Positions 18,715-30,895 of a stretch of DNA of 64,000 nucleotides are shown in pieces (within the stretch, counting starts at the first letter, position 1; each line of letters opens with the position of its first letter). Source of the stretch: Phymorhynchus buccinoides (Eukaryota > Mollusca > Gastropoda > Neogastropoda > Raphitomidae); assembly GCA_017654935.2 (NCBI GenBank), contig CM065687.1, forward strand, positions 28,945,709 through 29,009,708. Direction: 5' to 3'. The notes below the pieces were generated by a model, which searched no databases, was not told where the DNA came from, and saw only the letters and a program-made list of their open reading frames with translations. The translations under genes were made by a program, and so were the position numbers.

Positions 18715-18964
18715 ATGAAGCTGCCTCACTCTCTCAATTTCTGGAAACAATCTGCTCGGCTGCTGAGGGTGGGCAGAAAGAGTGTGCAGACGTTTGAAAG
18801 AATGGCATCGACCAGCAATGGTGAAATGTCGGCTCCTGTGGCTCAGAGTCAGAGCGGCAAAATCATTGGTTGCCGTCTGTCAGATGACCAGCACCGCAGA
18901 CAAAGAGGCCAACTTTGCTGTGTGCCGTTCCTTGATTGAAGAAGCCAAGAGGCGGGGTGCTCAG
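18715..18964 (+). CDS. NitFhit: NitFhit exon 1 (with apparent +1 frameshift)
   Basis: Acceptor TTTCAG at 18691-18696 opens the exon; the first ATG is at 18715, and a second in frame at 18802 starts [15 protein letters not shown]. The nitrilase sequence [17 protein letters not shown] begins one frame off; reading AAA instead of AAAA at 18859-18862 joins both parts as [11 protein letters not shown]. Donor GTATAC. Confidence 0.85.
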
Positions 18965-21332
18965 GTATACTTCTTAAAATCTTGTCAGATTCATGAATTC
19001 AAGTTTGCAACTGGTTTTTGATTCATCAGGTTGTTAATTATTAGCACTTAATTTCCGGCACTCATTCTTTCCTCTGCATAATCTGAATTACTGGGCGGTA
19101 TTCCTTATGTTGCTGATTCCAGTGTTGTCTTATACTGTAGCATGTTTTTGTTACTGTAGCACTAGTGTGTTTCTTCAGGTGAAAGCCAGAAGATACTATA
19201 AAAAAGCATAAAGAAGGCTGAAAGGACCTTCTAGTTATTACCTGACCATTTTTTTTTATAGTGCGTGTGCGTGTTAGCATGCTACTACTAATACTATGCA
19301 TAGTTTGCACTCCAATGTTTGTAAAACATTTAGTTTTATATTAATTTTATACTTTAAATTTATTGGAATCAATTTGTTCCAACCAATCTAACAACCCATG
19401 TTACCCAGACATCATTTATAAATAAAAAATAAAATGGTTTTTTTATTACATTATTTTTCACAAATAGCTTTTGTTTAAAATTCCTATATTGTTGCAACAT
19501 GTTTTGGAACTTGACCTGGTGTGTGTGTGTGTGTGTGTGCGTGTGTGTGTGCATTCGTGCATGCATATTTTGTCTGTGTTGTGTGTTGTGCGCGTGCTCG
19601 CTCAATCATGTGCATGGGCCTGCAACTTTGAGATTGTTCTGCAACACGTGTTCACGTGACATTTTCCCCTTTACTATCTGTTGTTCTGTGTTGCTTGAAT
19701 CAGATGGTGTTTCTGCCAGAGGCGTGCGACTACATTGCTGAGTCCAAGGAGCAGTCGGTGGCCATGGGAGAGCCTCTGGACGGCAATTTGATGTCCCTTT
19801 ACCGTGATGCTGCTAGAAAAAATCAACTGTGGTTGTCTGTGGGAGGGTTTCATCGAAAGGTAAGTGACCTTAAGACCCACCAGATCACGTGTCAAAATCA
19901 CGGGTTTTACGTGTTTTCCCTCTTATAGCTGGTAAGAAATTTGTTTTGACCAGGTTTGACTCCCATAAAAATGCCCCCAAATTCAAAACGAAACATAATT
20001 TTAAAAGAGCAGCTTCAATTTGAAGTTGGGGGCATTTGTTTATATGGGTCACAGCTACCCAGAAAACCAAGGGACTTAATCGTGGTGGGTCAGTGTGTCT
20101 TTAACTCTTCTATTGCATCATGGGTGAATGTATTCGCCCAGTACAGCACACTTCACTCCCACCTAAATGCAAAGACATTCACTTTCACTGCCAAGTGGCC
20201 TGCCGTGTGTTTGTCTATTTTCAGAGCTTATGTCAGTGATTTTTTTTTCTGTTAAAGCAACGCACCACCCACTGTATACAAGCAAAGCATTACCACTCAA
20301 TAAAATCAGTTACACACACGACTTGGACAACCAAGAACGTCAAAAAAATGTTGCGCTAGAGGAGTTAAACTTAAGGGATGTGGGGGTTATTTTGAGAGAA
20401 TGTGCTCTTCAAAGCAGGTGTTGTTTACACAGAGAGTTATGAAAGTCTTTGGACAACCGTAGACTCACACTGAGACTTTCAAGTCACAATGTTTTTATTT
20501 TTTCACAGCTTCAGTTACAAAGACGTTAGATCTTTACTCAGAGACATTGAGACACGTACCAACAGATAGATACAATCTGGCATGCAAAAGACATGTGTAC
20601 ACAGAGATGCACACACATGTACACAGTGACACTCACTTATCCACACACATACATTTACCTGGCCCCCAACCCCCACCCCCCCCCACCCACACACACACAA
20701 CCACACACACACTACACACACACACCACCACCACAACCACACCACACCTTTTATAACTTTGATGTCTTCAGCATCCAACTTTATCAAGCTTGTTTTAACT
20801 GTTTTTTAAAAACCAACTTTAACAACTTTTCAACTAACTTTATCAACTTCTGTTACATCATAATAAAACATTTTCCTCAACCAGGGAACAGAAAATGACA
20901 GCAGAAGACTTCTCAACACCCATCTTGTCATCGACAGCCAAGGGAATATTGTGGCCACATACAGCAAAAGCCACCTGTTTGACCTTGACCTGCAAGGTCG
21001 TGTGCGACTCTGTGAGAGCGACTACACCATTCCTGGGAAAAGCATAGTCAGTCCTGTTTCCACCCCTGTGGGTAGAGTAGCCCTGTCTACGGTATCCTTA
21101 CTGACTGTTCCAGTGTGCGTATTTTCTTTCTCTCTTTTTTGTGTTTGTTTTTGCGGTCCCTATCTTCTTGGCTGTGCAGTGGTGCATCTGCTACTAAGCT
21201 GCTCATTCACCTGTATGTTACAGAGTTTGTGTGTGTGTGTGTGTGTGCGCGCATGTGTGTGTGTGTTGTCTGTGTGTGTGAGTTTGTGTGAATGTGTGAG
21301 CGTGTGTGTGTGTGTGTGTATAAATATGTGTG

Positions 21333-21387
<55 letters not shown>

Positions 21388-24300
21388 ATTCAACCGGAAT
21401 TTGATTGAAATTTTAGCTGTATTTTAAATCAAAATTCTTTTCGCATGTTTGGTACCCATTGAAAGTGCTTCAGATTATTCTCAAACTTCATGGGTCATAT
21501 CACTATCATTCATATGACCCCTGACTACAGAAAATGAGAGGTCAATTTCCAGAATAAGGGGCAATTAATGAACTATGAGCTTCAGATTGTTTTCACTCTT
21601 CGTAAGTCATGTGAACCCTGGTTGCTCAAAGTGACGGGCAAATTTGTGTCATTGACCCGGGACCCCTGACAATATGATTCCGACGCTCTGCATGGGTATT
21701 CTGCAGTGTCCCCAGTCTTCTTTAGCAAACAACTCAGTGCTACGATGTGCGTTTCCCCGAGCTGTCAATAGCGCTGACTCATCAGGGAACCGACATTCTG
21801 ACGTACCCCTCAGCGTTCACGCAGACTACTGGCATGGCTCACTGGGAAGTATTGCTCCGAGCGCGCGCCATTGAAAACCAGTGCTATGTCATCGCCGCGG
21901 CTCAGACAGGAAAGCACAACGCCAAGAGATCTTCTTATGGACATGCCATGGTAAAGTATAGGATTAAAAGTTGTATGGACATGCCATGGGAATGTGTAGG
22001 ATAAAGAATAGTGTTATGGGCGTGTCCTGGTGCAGTTTTGTATGTAAAAAAAACAATGCTAAAGGCTTGTGTAGGTCTGTTTGTTTAATAAATGGTCAGA
22101 ATTGCTTTTCTTTGACACTTTAAGATTAATTTACTGCCACAGTAACATGGCATTTCGATGACACAATCATGAACATAAGAGTTGTTCATTCGTCTCAGCG
22201 TTTGTTTCTGCCTTTGTAGGACTAGGAGTATGATAGTGGAGTGGTGAAGTATCATTGATGAGTGAGCATATTTATCTCTTTCCCAATTTTGGGGGGATTA
22301 GGTATCAGATGGCTCTGTTACTTTAGTAACTCCTAAATGAAAGTTGTAAATGTTGTTATCAAGTCTGATTTTGTGCATGAGTTATGCTCAAAAGCAGGCG
22401 TGTGCTATTGTTTAATATATACCACTATGTGCACATTTGTTAGTATGGGATGTTTATTTATTTATTATGTGTTTATCATTTTTTCCAGATCGTAGATCCC
22501 TGGGGTACTGTAGTAGCCCAGTGCAGGGAAGGTACAGACGTGGCTGTGGCAGAGATAGACTTGAGCTACTTGGCAAAAATCCGACAAGAAATGCCAGTGC
22601 AGAGTCACAGACGTCATGACCTTTACCCGCAGGTCTTTGCTCTAAAGTGCTGTGCAGGTGAGTTTGCATGAAGCAAGGAACGGATTCTTGCATTTCATCA
22701 TTGGCATAAAATTCTTCTTGTTTTTCAATGTTATACGGTCATGCTAAAATCTTGCATTTCATCATTGGCATCAAATTCTTCTTGTTTTTCAATGTTATAG
22801 TACTTATACGGTCATGCTAAAATCTTGCATTTCATCATTGGCATAAAATTCTTCTTGTTTTTCAATGTTATAGTACTTATACGGTCATGCTAAAATCTTG
22901 CATTTCATCATTGGCATAAAATTCTTCTTGTTTTTCAATGTTACACAGTCGTACTACAAATAAATCTAATGGAGAAACAAGAAACATAATTATGACAAGC
23001 TTGCCACTATCTGCCAAGTCATTTATCCCACCCACACCCCACTTTTATTTTTTTATTATAAAGATTTTGAGGTTAAATTCAATTGCTGGAAAATGAAATG
23101 AAAAATCCATTGCATTGCAAAATAAGGACGTTTAAAGAGGATTTAAACACATATGTCTCCTTGCTTTTCCCCCCTTCACTCTGTCTAAGAAAAATGCAAA
23201 ACAGAATATGCAGTAATGCTTACTTGGTTGACAATGTAAAACTAATGTGTATTCCTATTATATGAATGCAATTATATTCACCTATGCTTCACTTCATAAC
23301 TTCCAAACTTCGCTTTATGGTGAGTGCGATAACTTTCATATACACATTAAAAAGACACATTTTTTCCCTTTTAAACATCCTTCTGTGCCGGCTATTAACA
23401 GCACAGGCGCCACCAATTTTTTGAATGCAGCAAAATCGTGACTTAGCAGCAAAGTATACCAGTGGCAAGTACTGAAGCATTATAGAGGATGTATGTATAT
23501 ATACGTCGTCAGTACTGAAGAAGTTAATCTTCTTCTTCTTCTTCTTCGATCGCTCAGACAGTTTCCTGTCAATTATGAGCGCAGATGCGTCATGCTGCCG
23601 TTATGTGCCTAACTAAGAAATAGTTAGGCCCAGCAAGTCCGGCTTCGGCTGGAGGAAATCTTTTTGAAAGTGTTTCTTGAAAAAAAGGCAGGAGAATGGA
23701 CCGGTAAGGCAGAAAGATAGTAGATGACGGTAAGCAAAGGGAAAAGGCAGAGTCAAAGAGAGCGATAGACTAGAGGAAGTTACAAGCACAGAACTTCCAG
23801 AAGGTGGGGGGAACTATTTATACAAAAGGTATCCCCACGGGGGTGAGAAGTTAATAATGTTGTGCATTTTTTTCCATCCCAGATGGAATTGATGATCAAG
23901 CAGAATACCAGTTTGGCCATGTGACATTGGAGTCCAGTTGCGTCTTTGCTCGCTCTGCACACTCCATTGCTTTTGTCAACATCAAACCTGTTCTGCCTGG
24001 ACGTATCCTTGACTTAGTTTATGCATGGAATGTCGTCGGTGAAATTCAAAAAACTTGTATCTCAATTTTGGTAGTTTTGAGAAAAATGAAATAAACTGTT
24101 TTAAAAATTAACTGTGTTGACCACAATTGATTAACTATGATGAATATGATGTTCAAGACATTGCGAGTTTAGTCCTGCATTTTGTTAAAATTACTGAATT
24201 TTTCTTTTTTTTAGACTTGAAAAGAACGAAGATACGAGTTTTTTGTCCTTAACTAGATCTGAATTTGGGACTTACAAGTTTTTCTTCTATTTACACAACC

Positions 24301-27300
24301 TCATTTACCCCAGATAGAAAGTCGTTAGAGATACGAGCTTTTGGTGGAAGGTGGCTGGAAAAATTAGAGAGCTGACTATGTATCTAACTCAAAACCCCCC
24401 AAAAATCGAGATACGAGGTTTTTGAATGTCATCAACGATGTGTTGTTTGTTCAAAAGAAGCCTTGTATGCATATAATTACAGTTGCTTATGTTCCTGGAG
24501 AAGGATTGGGGTTAGAAAACAGGGGAACATTTATGCAATCTCACATGGATTGTTTTGAATTCTAGAGACAGAGCAAAACAGAAATTCCCATTTATTTTGT
24601 TATCATTTTTTTAAACGAGGTAAAGAAACAGAAATATTTAAATCACCATGTATATAAACATCACTCCTAAATAGTTGTGGAATTCGGTACACGTGCGGGC
24701 AAACGAGAGGTCAGTTAAAATCTATTACAGAAATGTCGTCTGGGATAGAGTAGAAAATAGAAGGAAAGAGAGACAAGTAATAAAGTAACAAAGATAAAGA
24801 AGTTTGAGTGTAAAGTAAAAATGGCAAACTCTGGTTTTAAGGACTGTACTATTGCTCGTAAGAAGACATTCAGTTTTAATTTTCTTTTGGTTTGTTAAAT
24901 CAAACATATCCTGTTTCATATTTAATTCTGCTGACAAGGATAAAAACGTAAGCTGATGAGTCTTTAATGAGGCTTTATACTGAAAATTCTCTGCCCTGTC
25001 TCGTGCCCTGAGATGCGAACGCCACCTACTTAAGATTATCGCCCTTGCCTGTCAGGAACTAGTAGTATAGAGCCACAGAAAATTATCTGCCCCTGACTTG
25101 TCACTAGGTGGCATGGTCAAGTCGCTCCAAAAATTATCGCCCTTGGCCTTTCGTGTTGCCAAGACGTAGTACAAAGCCCCATTGGATCCACAACAAACTT
25201 TTTGTCCACAGTAACTTAACGGGGAGGTTTCATTTCCCACTTCGTTTTTTTTTTTAAGAAGCCCAAATTCATTACATGTACTTTTTTTAAAAGTAAGCTA
25301 AACGATTATAATCAGATTCATCTGGATTCTTTGCCAAGTTTGTTTTTGTTTGCTCAAACTCATTTTTAATAATAAAAAAACTGTTTAAAGTAAATTATCT
25401 TGCTGTTGTCCTTTTCACTTGCTCACCTCTTGTCAACCTTTTAATTGCAGAAATGTAATGTTTCAATTCTTGGGGCTGATGGCCTATGGAATTAAACCAC
25501 TTTTGTCATTGTTAACCTTTTGATGGCTAAAAGAACTATCCAGGACCTTGACGCACTGCCACACAGACATGTTGGTGGCATCGCTACGTCCAGCCGAGCG
25601 ATTGAGCGACTTGACGCAGGCAGAGGTGTCTGACCTGTTCACCCTGGTGCAGCGCGTGTCCAGCATCACCCAGAGAAAGTTTGACGCTTCCTCCGTCACT
25701 GTGGCTGTGCAGGATGGGCCGGACGCCGGACAGACAGTGAAAGTAAGCATTGGATGAAACATGATCTCCAGAGTTAATGCGCCTCCCTAGAGTTTCTCCA
25801 GAGTTATTCTGTGAAATTTTTTGGTGAAATTCAAATATCTCAATTTTGCTAGTTTTGAGAAAAACGGAGAAAAAAAACTTTTAAAAATTAACTGCGTTGA
25901 CCACAATTGATTAACTATGATGAATATGTTGTTCAAGACATTGCGAGTTTAGTCCTGCATTTCGTACTTAAATTTTTTTTTTTTTAGACTTGAAACGAAC
26001 GAAGATACGATTTTTTTGTCCTTAACTAGATCTGAATTTGGGACTTACGAGGGTTTTTTTCTATTTTCACAACCTCATTTACCCCAGATAGAAAGTCATT
26101 AGAGATACGAGCTTTTGGTGGAAGGTGGCGGGAAAAATTAGAGAGCTGACTATGTATCTAACTCAAAACCCCCAAAAAATCGAGATACAAGGTTTGTTAA
26201 TTTCACCAACGAATTGTTCTTTGTTAATCTTCTTCAGGAGACAGACGCAAAGGGACGTAATGACAGGCGTGTGACGGCACGTCGTCCGATCCCATTGGCT
26301 TTTTTTGTGATGAACGCTGTAAACAATTTGTATGCTGTGTAGGTGTGCTAACTGTGAAACCATTTTTATTTACAATAGAAACCGAATTACAATGCAGTTT
26401 GGAGGTGAAGGGATGCTAAGAATGACATTTTTTACAAATCATTTTCAGGGGTGCTAGTGCGAGGAGGTCCCAAAACCTGAAACTAGAATTCTTGAAAACC
26501 CCAAAACCTGAAATGAAAGATTGTGAAAACCAAAAAATTAACACACTCAGGACGAATGAGCCGGATCCGGCTCATGGCTCACACAACCGTTTAGGCTCCG
26601 GCTCATAAGAGTTTTCAAGAGGTTTTTGATTTCTGGCGTGTAACCAGCTTTCCGGTGCAAAGTCATAACCTATTTTCAGTTTGCTTTGACCTTGCCTCTC
26701 TTGAAATCAACCAGTCATTGCAGACTTTACATTCAGGTTTGGTTGTAGAGGGGGGTCAAAGATCATAATGTGAAATTTTCCTTCTTTCTATATGTTAGCT
26801 GTTTTCATCAATTGGAGACAAACGACAAAGGTATTTGATATTTGATATTTTACGATAGTGCATGGTGTTAGTAATCTCATCTGAAAATATCAGTCCATGA
26901 CTTTTCATAACTTTTTTGTGGTGATGGGTTTTCGAACCTAGTCGAATGGCCCGTCCTAAACGGTTGTAAGGGGAAGCAACTGGCCAGTGCCGAGTGAGAA
27001 TAAAAACTAGTGAGCTAGACAGCACAATATTTTTTTTTTAATGTCAACTTCAGAAGAAAGTTACCATATTGTACGGACTATAAGGCGATTTTTTTCCCCT
27101 AGACAGACCCTTGCGCCCTATAATGTGACTGATAATGTAGTGAGAAACTATAATAACAAAATCTGAATTTTGTGTAAAATTTGGGGGTGCGCCTTATAAT
27201 TAGATGCGCCTTGTAGTCCGTAAAATACGATATGCCAAATCCTCCAACCCGGAACTTTCACAATCAATGAAACTTTTTACATCAAACCTATCCAAGTTTC

Positions 27301-28677
27301 CCACAAAAATATGTCATTGCATACAATTAAGACGATTTAGTTTAGTCTCTCATCCCTGGATTTTGGGGCCAATTTTTTTTTTTACCGTTCTTAACTATAA
27401 AAAAACCGGAAGCCACAGGTTTTGCTATTTCAGAAAACGAATTTCCGGTGTGTTCCAGAAAATTAGCACCCCTACATATCTTATGTGCATTTTTGATAGT
27501 GTCGTAATTTGCTTGATTTCTGTATGTTGCAGCATGTCCATGTTCATATTCTACCAAGGAGAGCGGGCGACTTTGAACAAAACGATGATATATATTACGA
27601 GGTAAAGCGCTGTTCAGATCAATGTACATGGCTGTGGAATTGTCGGGTTTATTAATCATTTTTGTTTGTGCATGATGTGAACTTTAGCATTTGGTGTAAA
27701 ATATGTGCTAACCGTTGAAAAGCAATGAACCATTTTAGGAGTACATTACTTTGTCTACATCAAGCCATATGTCATGAGCATTGTGTGTGTACATGAACAT
27801 TAATTTCTGTCTGTGCACCTGTGAATTGTCTGTGTGGGCATTAATATTCATGTCTGCACCTGTGAATTGTCTGTGTGTGTACATATTCATGTCTGTCTGT
27901 GAATTGTCTGTGTGTACATATTCATGTCTGTGCACCTGTGAATTGTCTGTGTGTGTACCTGAATATTCATGTCTGTGCACCTGTGAATTGTCTGTGTGTG
28001 TACATAGTCATGTCTATCTGTGAATTGTCTGTGTGTACATATTCATGTCTGTGCACCTGTGAATTGTCTGTGTGTGTACCTGAATATTCATGTCTGTGAA
28101 TTGTCTGTGTGTGTACATATTCATGTCTGTCTGTGAATTGTCTGTGTGTACATATTCATGTCTGTGCACCTGTGAATTGTCTGTGTGTGTACCTGAATAT
28201 TCATGTCTGCACCTGTGAATTGTCTGTGTGTGTACATAGTCATGTCTGTCTGTGCACTTGTGAATGTCTGCCAGGGCTCCCAGGGACCCCCATTTGGGGG
28301 TCTATGAAGTACTAAAACTTCTAAAGGACCCTCTAAAAGAATGTGCAGGGGGTCCCAGGGATGCACTAGAAAAGTTCTTTTTAGCATTCGCAATGCCACC
28401 TGGACCCTCTATCCCGCCTCTAGGACCCTCTATACTGTAAGTGAAGGAGTCCCTGGGACCCTTTGTTTTGCGGGACGATTGGGAGCCCTGTCTGCACACG
28501 TGTGCCTGCGTATTTTCACAGATCCGTTAATGTGTGTGTGTCTGTCTGTGTGTGTGTGTGTTGTAGCTCCAGAAACATGACCGTGAACTGTCAGCCAAGT
28601 CCCCAGGTCTGCGCAGCAAGGAACAGAGGGCCGACGAAGCTGCTATGATGAGGGCTGCCATCAGGGAGTCCTCTTGA
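18715..28677 (+). CDS. NitFhit: NitFhit: nitrilase / fragile histidine triad fusion protein
   Basis: Nine exons: 18715-18964, 19704-19859, 20885-21091, 21738-21950, 22489-22657, 23883-24002, 25567-25742, 27533-27601, 28567-28677. All introns are GT-AG and phases fit; total about 489 residues. The N-terminal part is a NIT1-type nitrilase, which hydrolyses deaminated glutathione, with the triad Glu89 (FLPEA), Lys163 (YSKSH) and Cys205 ([10 protein letters not shown]). The C-terminal part is FHIT, a diadenosine polyphosphate hydrolase, with the triad HVHVHILP at 431-438. Flies and worms have the same fusion; vertebrates encode the two separately. The first about 45 residues ([20 protein letters not shown]...) look like a mitochondrial presequence. 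The frame is broken by one extra A in the run 18859-18862. An alternative ATG at 18818 ([15 protein letters not shown]) avoids the break. Confidence 0.93.
19704..19859 (+). CDS. NitFhit: NitFhit exon 2, catalytic Glu
   Basis: 52 codons, [17 protein letters not shown]... to [11 protein letters not shown], phase 0 at both ends; borders ATCAG and GTAAGT. Glu89 in FLPEA is the nitrilase general base. Confidence 0.93.
20885..21091 (+). CDS. NitFhit: NitFhit exon 3, catalytic Lys
   Basis: 69 codons from [20 protein letters not shown] to [11 protein letters not shown]; borders AACCAG and GTATCC. Lys163 lies in [10 protein letters not shown]. Confidence 0.93.
21226..21385. repeat. (GT)n microsatellite in NitFhit intron 3
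   Basis: Interrupted GT repeat of about 160 bases following exon 3; the Cys/Val-rich frame here is an artefact. Confidence 0.95.
21738..21950 (+). CDS. NitFhit: NitFhit exon 4, catalytic Cys
   Basis: 71 codons starting at the nucleophile Cys205 ([13 protein letters not shown]) and ending RSSYGHAM, with the conserved [17 protein letters not shown] segment. Borders ACTCAG and GTAAAG. Confidence 0.93.
22489..22657 (+). CDS. NitFhit: NitFhit exon 5, end of nitrilase domain
   Basis: [12 protein letters not shown]... to [17 protein letters not shown] plus one base; borders TTCCAG and GTGAGT. HRRHDLY is the typical end of NIT1 proteins. Confidence 0.92.
22685..22955. repeat. Four-copy tandem repeat, about 64-73 bp, NitFhit intron 5
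   Basis: Units start TCTTGCATTTCATCATTGGC at about 22686, 22750, 22823 and 22896. The second and third carry a 9-base TAGTACTTA insertion absent from the first. The last decays after TTCAATGTTA. Confidence 0.9.
23883..24002 (+). CDS. NitFhit: NitFhit exon 6, start of FHIT domain
   Basis: Reads [20 protein letters not shown] to [11 protein letters not shown], matching the start of FHIT. Split Gly-to-His junction with the next exon gives [11 protein letters not shown]. Borders TCCCAG and GTATCC. Confidence 0.92.
24026..24446. mobile_element. Inverted-repeat MITE, copy 1 (NitFhit intron 6)
   Basis: About 420 bases whose ends are inverted repeats: GGTGAAATTCAAAAAACTTG at the left and the reverse complement of a similar sequence ending near 24446. 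An almost identical copy is at 25816-26222 in the next intron. Confidence 0.75.
25567..25742 (+). CDS. NitFhit: NitFhit exon 7, FHIT core
   Basis: Reads [20 protein letters not shown] ... [14 protein letters not shown], including the FHIT QDGP.AGQTV block just before the histidine triad. Borders CACAG and GTAAGC. Confidence 0.94.
25816..26222. mobile_element. Inverted-repeat MITE, copy 2 (NitFhit intron 7)
   Basis: Same family and orientation as 24026-24446, starting TTGGTGAAATTCAAATATC and ending AATTTCACCAACGAA. The two flank exon 7, giving about 400 bases of direct repeat around that exon. Confidence 0.75.
27060..27235. mobile_element. Small MITE with TATAAGGCG termini (NitFhit intron 7)
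   Basis: Left end TACCATATTGTACGGACTAT, right end reverse complement TATCGTATTTTACGGACTAC; also an internal GCGCCTTATAATTAGATGCG. This type of CGTATTTT..CGGACTATAAG element is widespread in animals. Superfamily not assigned here. Confidence 0.7.
27533..27601 (+). CDS. NitFhit: NitFhit exon 8, histidine triad
   Basis: 23 codons beginning [21 protein letters not shown]431, H433 and H435 form the HIT signature. Borders TTGCAG and GTAAAG. Confidence 0.94.
27783..28265. repeat. Minisatellite of about 40-47 bp variant units, NitFhit intron 8
   Basis: About eleven units of TGTGAATTGTCTGTGTGTGT plus ACATATTCATGTCTGTGCAC, with unit-length variants lacking the GCACC part. Confidence 0.9.
28272..28490. 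mobile_element. hAT-like MITE, 219 bp
   Basis: Ends are CAGGGCTCCCAGGGACCC and its near reverse complement GGGACGATTGGGAGCCCTG, with TCTGC on both sides as a possible target duplication. CAGGG/CCCTG ends suggest hAT, though hAT normally gives 8-bp duplications. Lies about 75 bases before the last NitFhit exon. Confidence 0.65.
28567..28677 (+). CDS. NitFhit: NitFhit exon 9, C terminus
   Basis: 36 codons plus [23 protein letters not shown] ... [10 protein letters not shown]. Border TTGTAG. Matches the charged FHIT tail. Confidence 0.9.
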   Translation, partial: LQKHDRELSAKSPGLRSKEQRADEAAMMRAAIRESS

Positions 28678-30150
28678 TCCCTACTTTATCTGTGTGCAAT
28701 GACAAGCTGGGAAAGAAAGACAGAATGACAGCGATCACGATGTAAAGGGTGAAAAAGAAACGCTCAAAGGAGTTACTGGGACCCAGAGACGCACTAGCCC
28801 CACCAACACAAGAGCAGCCCTACACCAACAGCAATGTGCATGGGGGCCACTTTTCCTGGTATGCAAGGAGTTCCTTTTTTCTGAATTTGTCAAACAAGAT
28901 CTTTGTGTGTCTACTGTATTTTTCATCAAAAACACTTTAAAATAAGCATTTGTATAAATTGTGGAAAAAGCAAACTGAAATACCTTCACAAATCAATTTT
29001 TTGCTTCCGCTGCAGGGGGACATTACCCCTGGACCCCGGCCTTTCAGGGTTTTTTCATTTTGTGAAGTTGCACCCATGAATGTGTGCAATGAGAGATTAA
29101 CGAAGAAAGAGAATGACGGTGATCATGGTGTAATGGATAACAAGTTTATATCAATTACTAAAAAAAAGTGAATGGATAGAGAATATAGCAGAAGAGATTT
29201 TATGGATAATCTGAAAATGTTGGGGGGTATTTAAATTAATCAGAACAGAAAAAGGAATGTAAGTTACAAATACAGCATAGACTTTTCCCAAAAAAAATTC
29301 TCGAGGGGGGGGGGGGGATGAGTTTAAAGGAAAGATTACTTTGTCTATGAGTACTTTGTTTTTAAGTTCTTCATGTTGAATTAAAGAGTATCAGTAAAGA
29401 TTATGTAATTAAATTGTCAACAGAAGAGAGTATTGCATTTTAAAAAAATATCTGCAGATATGGTGTAAACATAGCTTAGACTTTCTTTTTATGTCCCATT
29501 TATATTCATCCAAAGGGGGAAATTGATGAACAAAAGTGTTTTGTACGTTTAGAGGAGTATGCAAGATTATATAAATAAATTAACTCTACTGATAAGAGAT
29601 GGGTCTTTGATCATGATAAAATTGTTAAGGGTGTGCATGTGTCTATGTCTATAGTTTAAACGTTTATCAATCAGAACTAAGCTTATGGTTGTCAAAACAC
29701 AATGTATAAACATGGAGATGGAGGTTTTGTATTTGTTCTGTTGATTTAAAAATTAGTGGTCACCTGTCTTTTTGGTGCGAGCATGTGTGTGTTTAATGAG
29801 TGTAGAGTTAATCAGTTTTATTATGTTAGCTAGTGAGTATGTCTTGTCATTTGTGTATGAAACTGATAAAAATACATTAACCTGATGTATTCATTTTACA
29901 GTAATGTTTTTCATTATTGTATTTATTTAAAAAGAGCCATTAAGTTTCTGGGCCATTTTAATAACATGTTCTAGACATTTTTATAATTTTAATTACAAGT
30001 AATTGTGTCTTTAAAAAAAAGAAAACGAAAAGGGTGTTTTGAAAACTTATTAGTTAAAATGATGATGAATAGTTTTAGTGTGAGATTTTGTGCATCTTTT
30101 CTCAATTCCTCTGATTATTTTAAGTTGTGTATGGGACATAGAATAATCTC
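28678..30150 (+). other. NitFhit 3' UTR and downstream AT-rich DNA
   Basis: No coding frame of note. A poly-G run lies near 29307-29317. AATAAA occurs at 29574-29579 and is one candidate poly(A) signal; others nearby are weaker. Confidence 0.4.
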
Positions 30151-30513
30151 TTAACCCCTTAACTGCCATGTAATGTATCATGTACCGACTTGATGACGTC
30201 ATCAGATGAAGAGGAATACCTCTGATATACTGGCTTTTGCTCTAACAGTCAAGAGAGTTACATCCCCAGATCAATTTCAGACATGAAAGCACCTCCGCCA
30301 TTTCCACCGAAAATGTTTTCTTAATTGAAGGAATCTCCGCCCAAACAAAATGTTCTCTGCCGAAAATGTGATTTTCTCAGGATTTCTCAGCTGGCAAATC
30401 TCCTTTTGTTTTTAACATTAGTTTTCATGCCTGCATTTTGCCAGTTGTCGTTTTTAGGACATGATTTGTACAATTAATGTTTTAAAACTTTTCTCTGGCA
30501 GTCAAGGGGTTAA
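30151..30513. mobile_element. TTAA-flanked piggyBac-like MITE
   Basis: TTAA at both ends (30151-30154, 30510-30513) enclosing inverted termini CCCCTTAACTGCCA and TGGCAGTCAAGGGG. TTAA duplication and C-rich termini are the piggyBac hallmark. Confidence 0.7.
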
Positions 30514-30656
30514 GTTTTGAAGTACAATTTGTATTGCAAATTATGAATATAGGATCATTTTCTCCTATTTTGAACACAAGTTACAAGTAAAGGCATGCGC
30601 ACATATTACAGAAATTCATGCACACTTCCCATCCACAAATTAAGAAAAACAAAATT

Positions 30657-30895
30657 CCCTTTCGCCGCCAATGTCGCATTTATGCACCACGGTTTAGCAC
30701 CTATGTCATTAAAAGCGTCAAATCAGGGCCTGTTATCCGAAGACCCTATTTTCTTAATTTTGTGAGGTAATGATAGGCCTAATGTTATACATGTCACAGA
30801 GGAATTCCCAAAATTGCAGATAAAACATTTTCTCTACCCAGCTAAGTTTAATGGTATTTTTGGGGCAGATAAATGGCTGGCGGTGAAAGGGTTAA
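30657..30895. mobile_element. piggyBac-like MITE of the CCGCCA family
   Basis: Termini CCCTTTCGCCGCCAATGTCG and GGCTGGCGGTGAAAGGG followed by TTAA. The left TTAA is mutated (AATT). Internal sequence matches 44892-45152 and 45929-46346. Confidence 0.7.

Noticed and set aside
27781..28315. Cys/Leu-rich repetitive frames
   Set aside because: Products of the intron 8 minisatellite of NitFhit, continuing in shifted frames as unit lengths vary.
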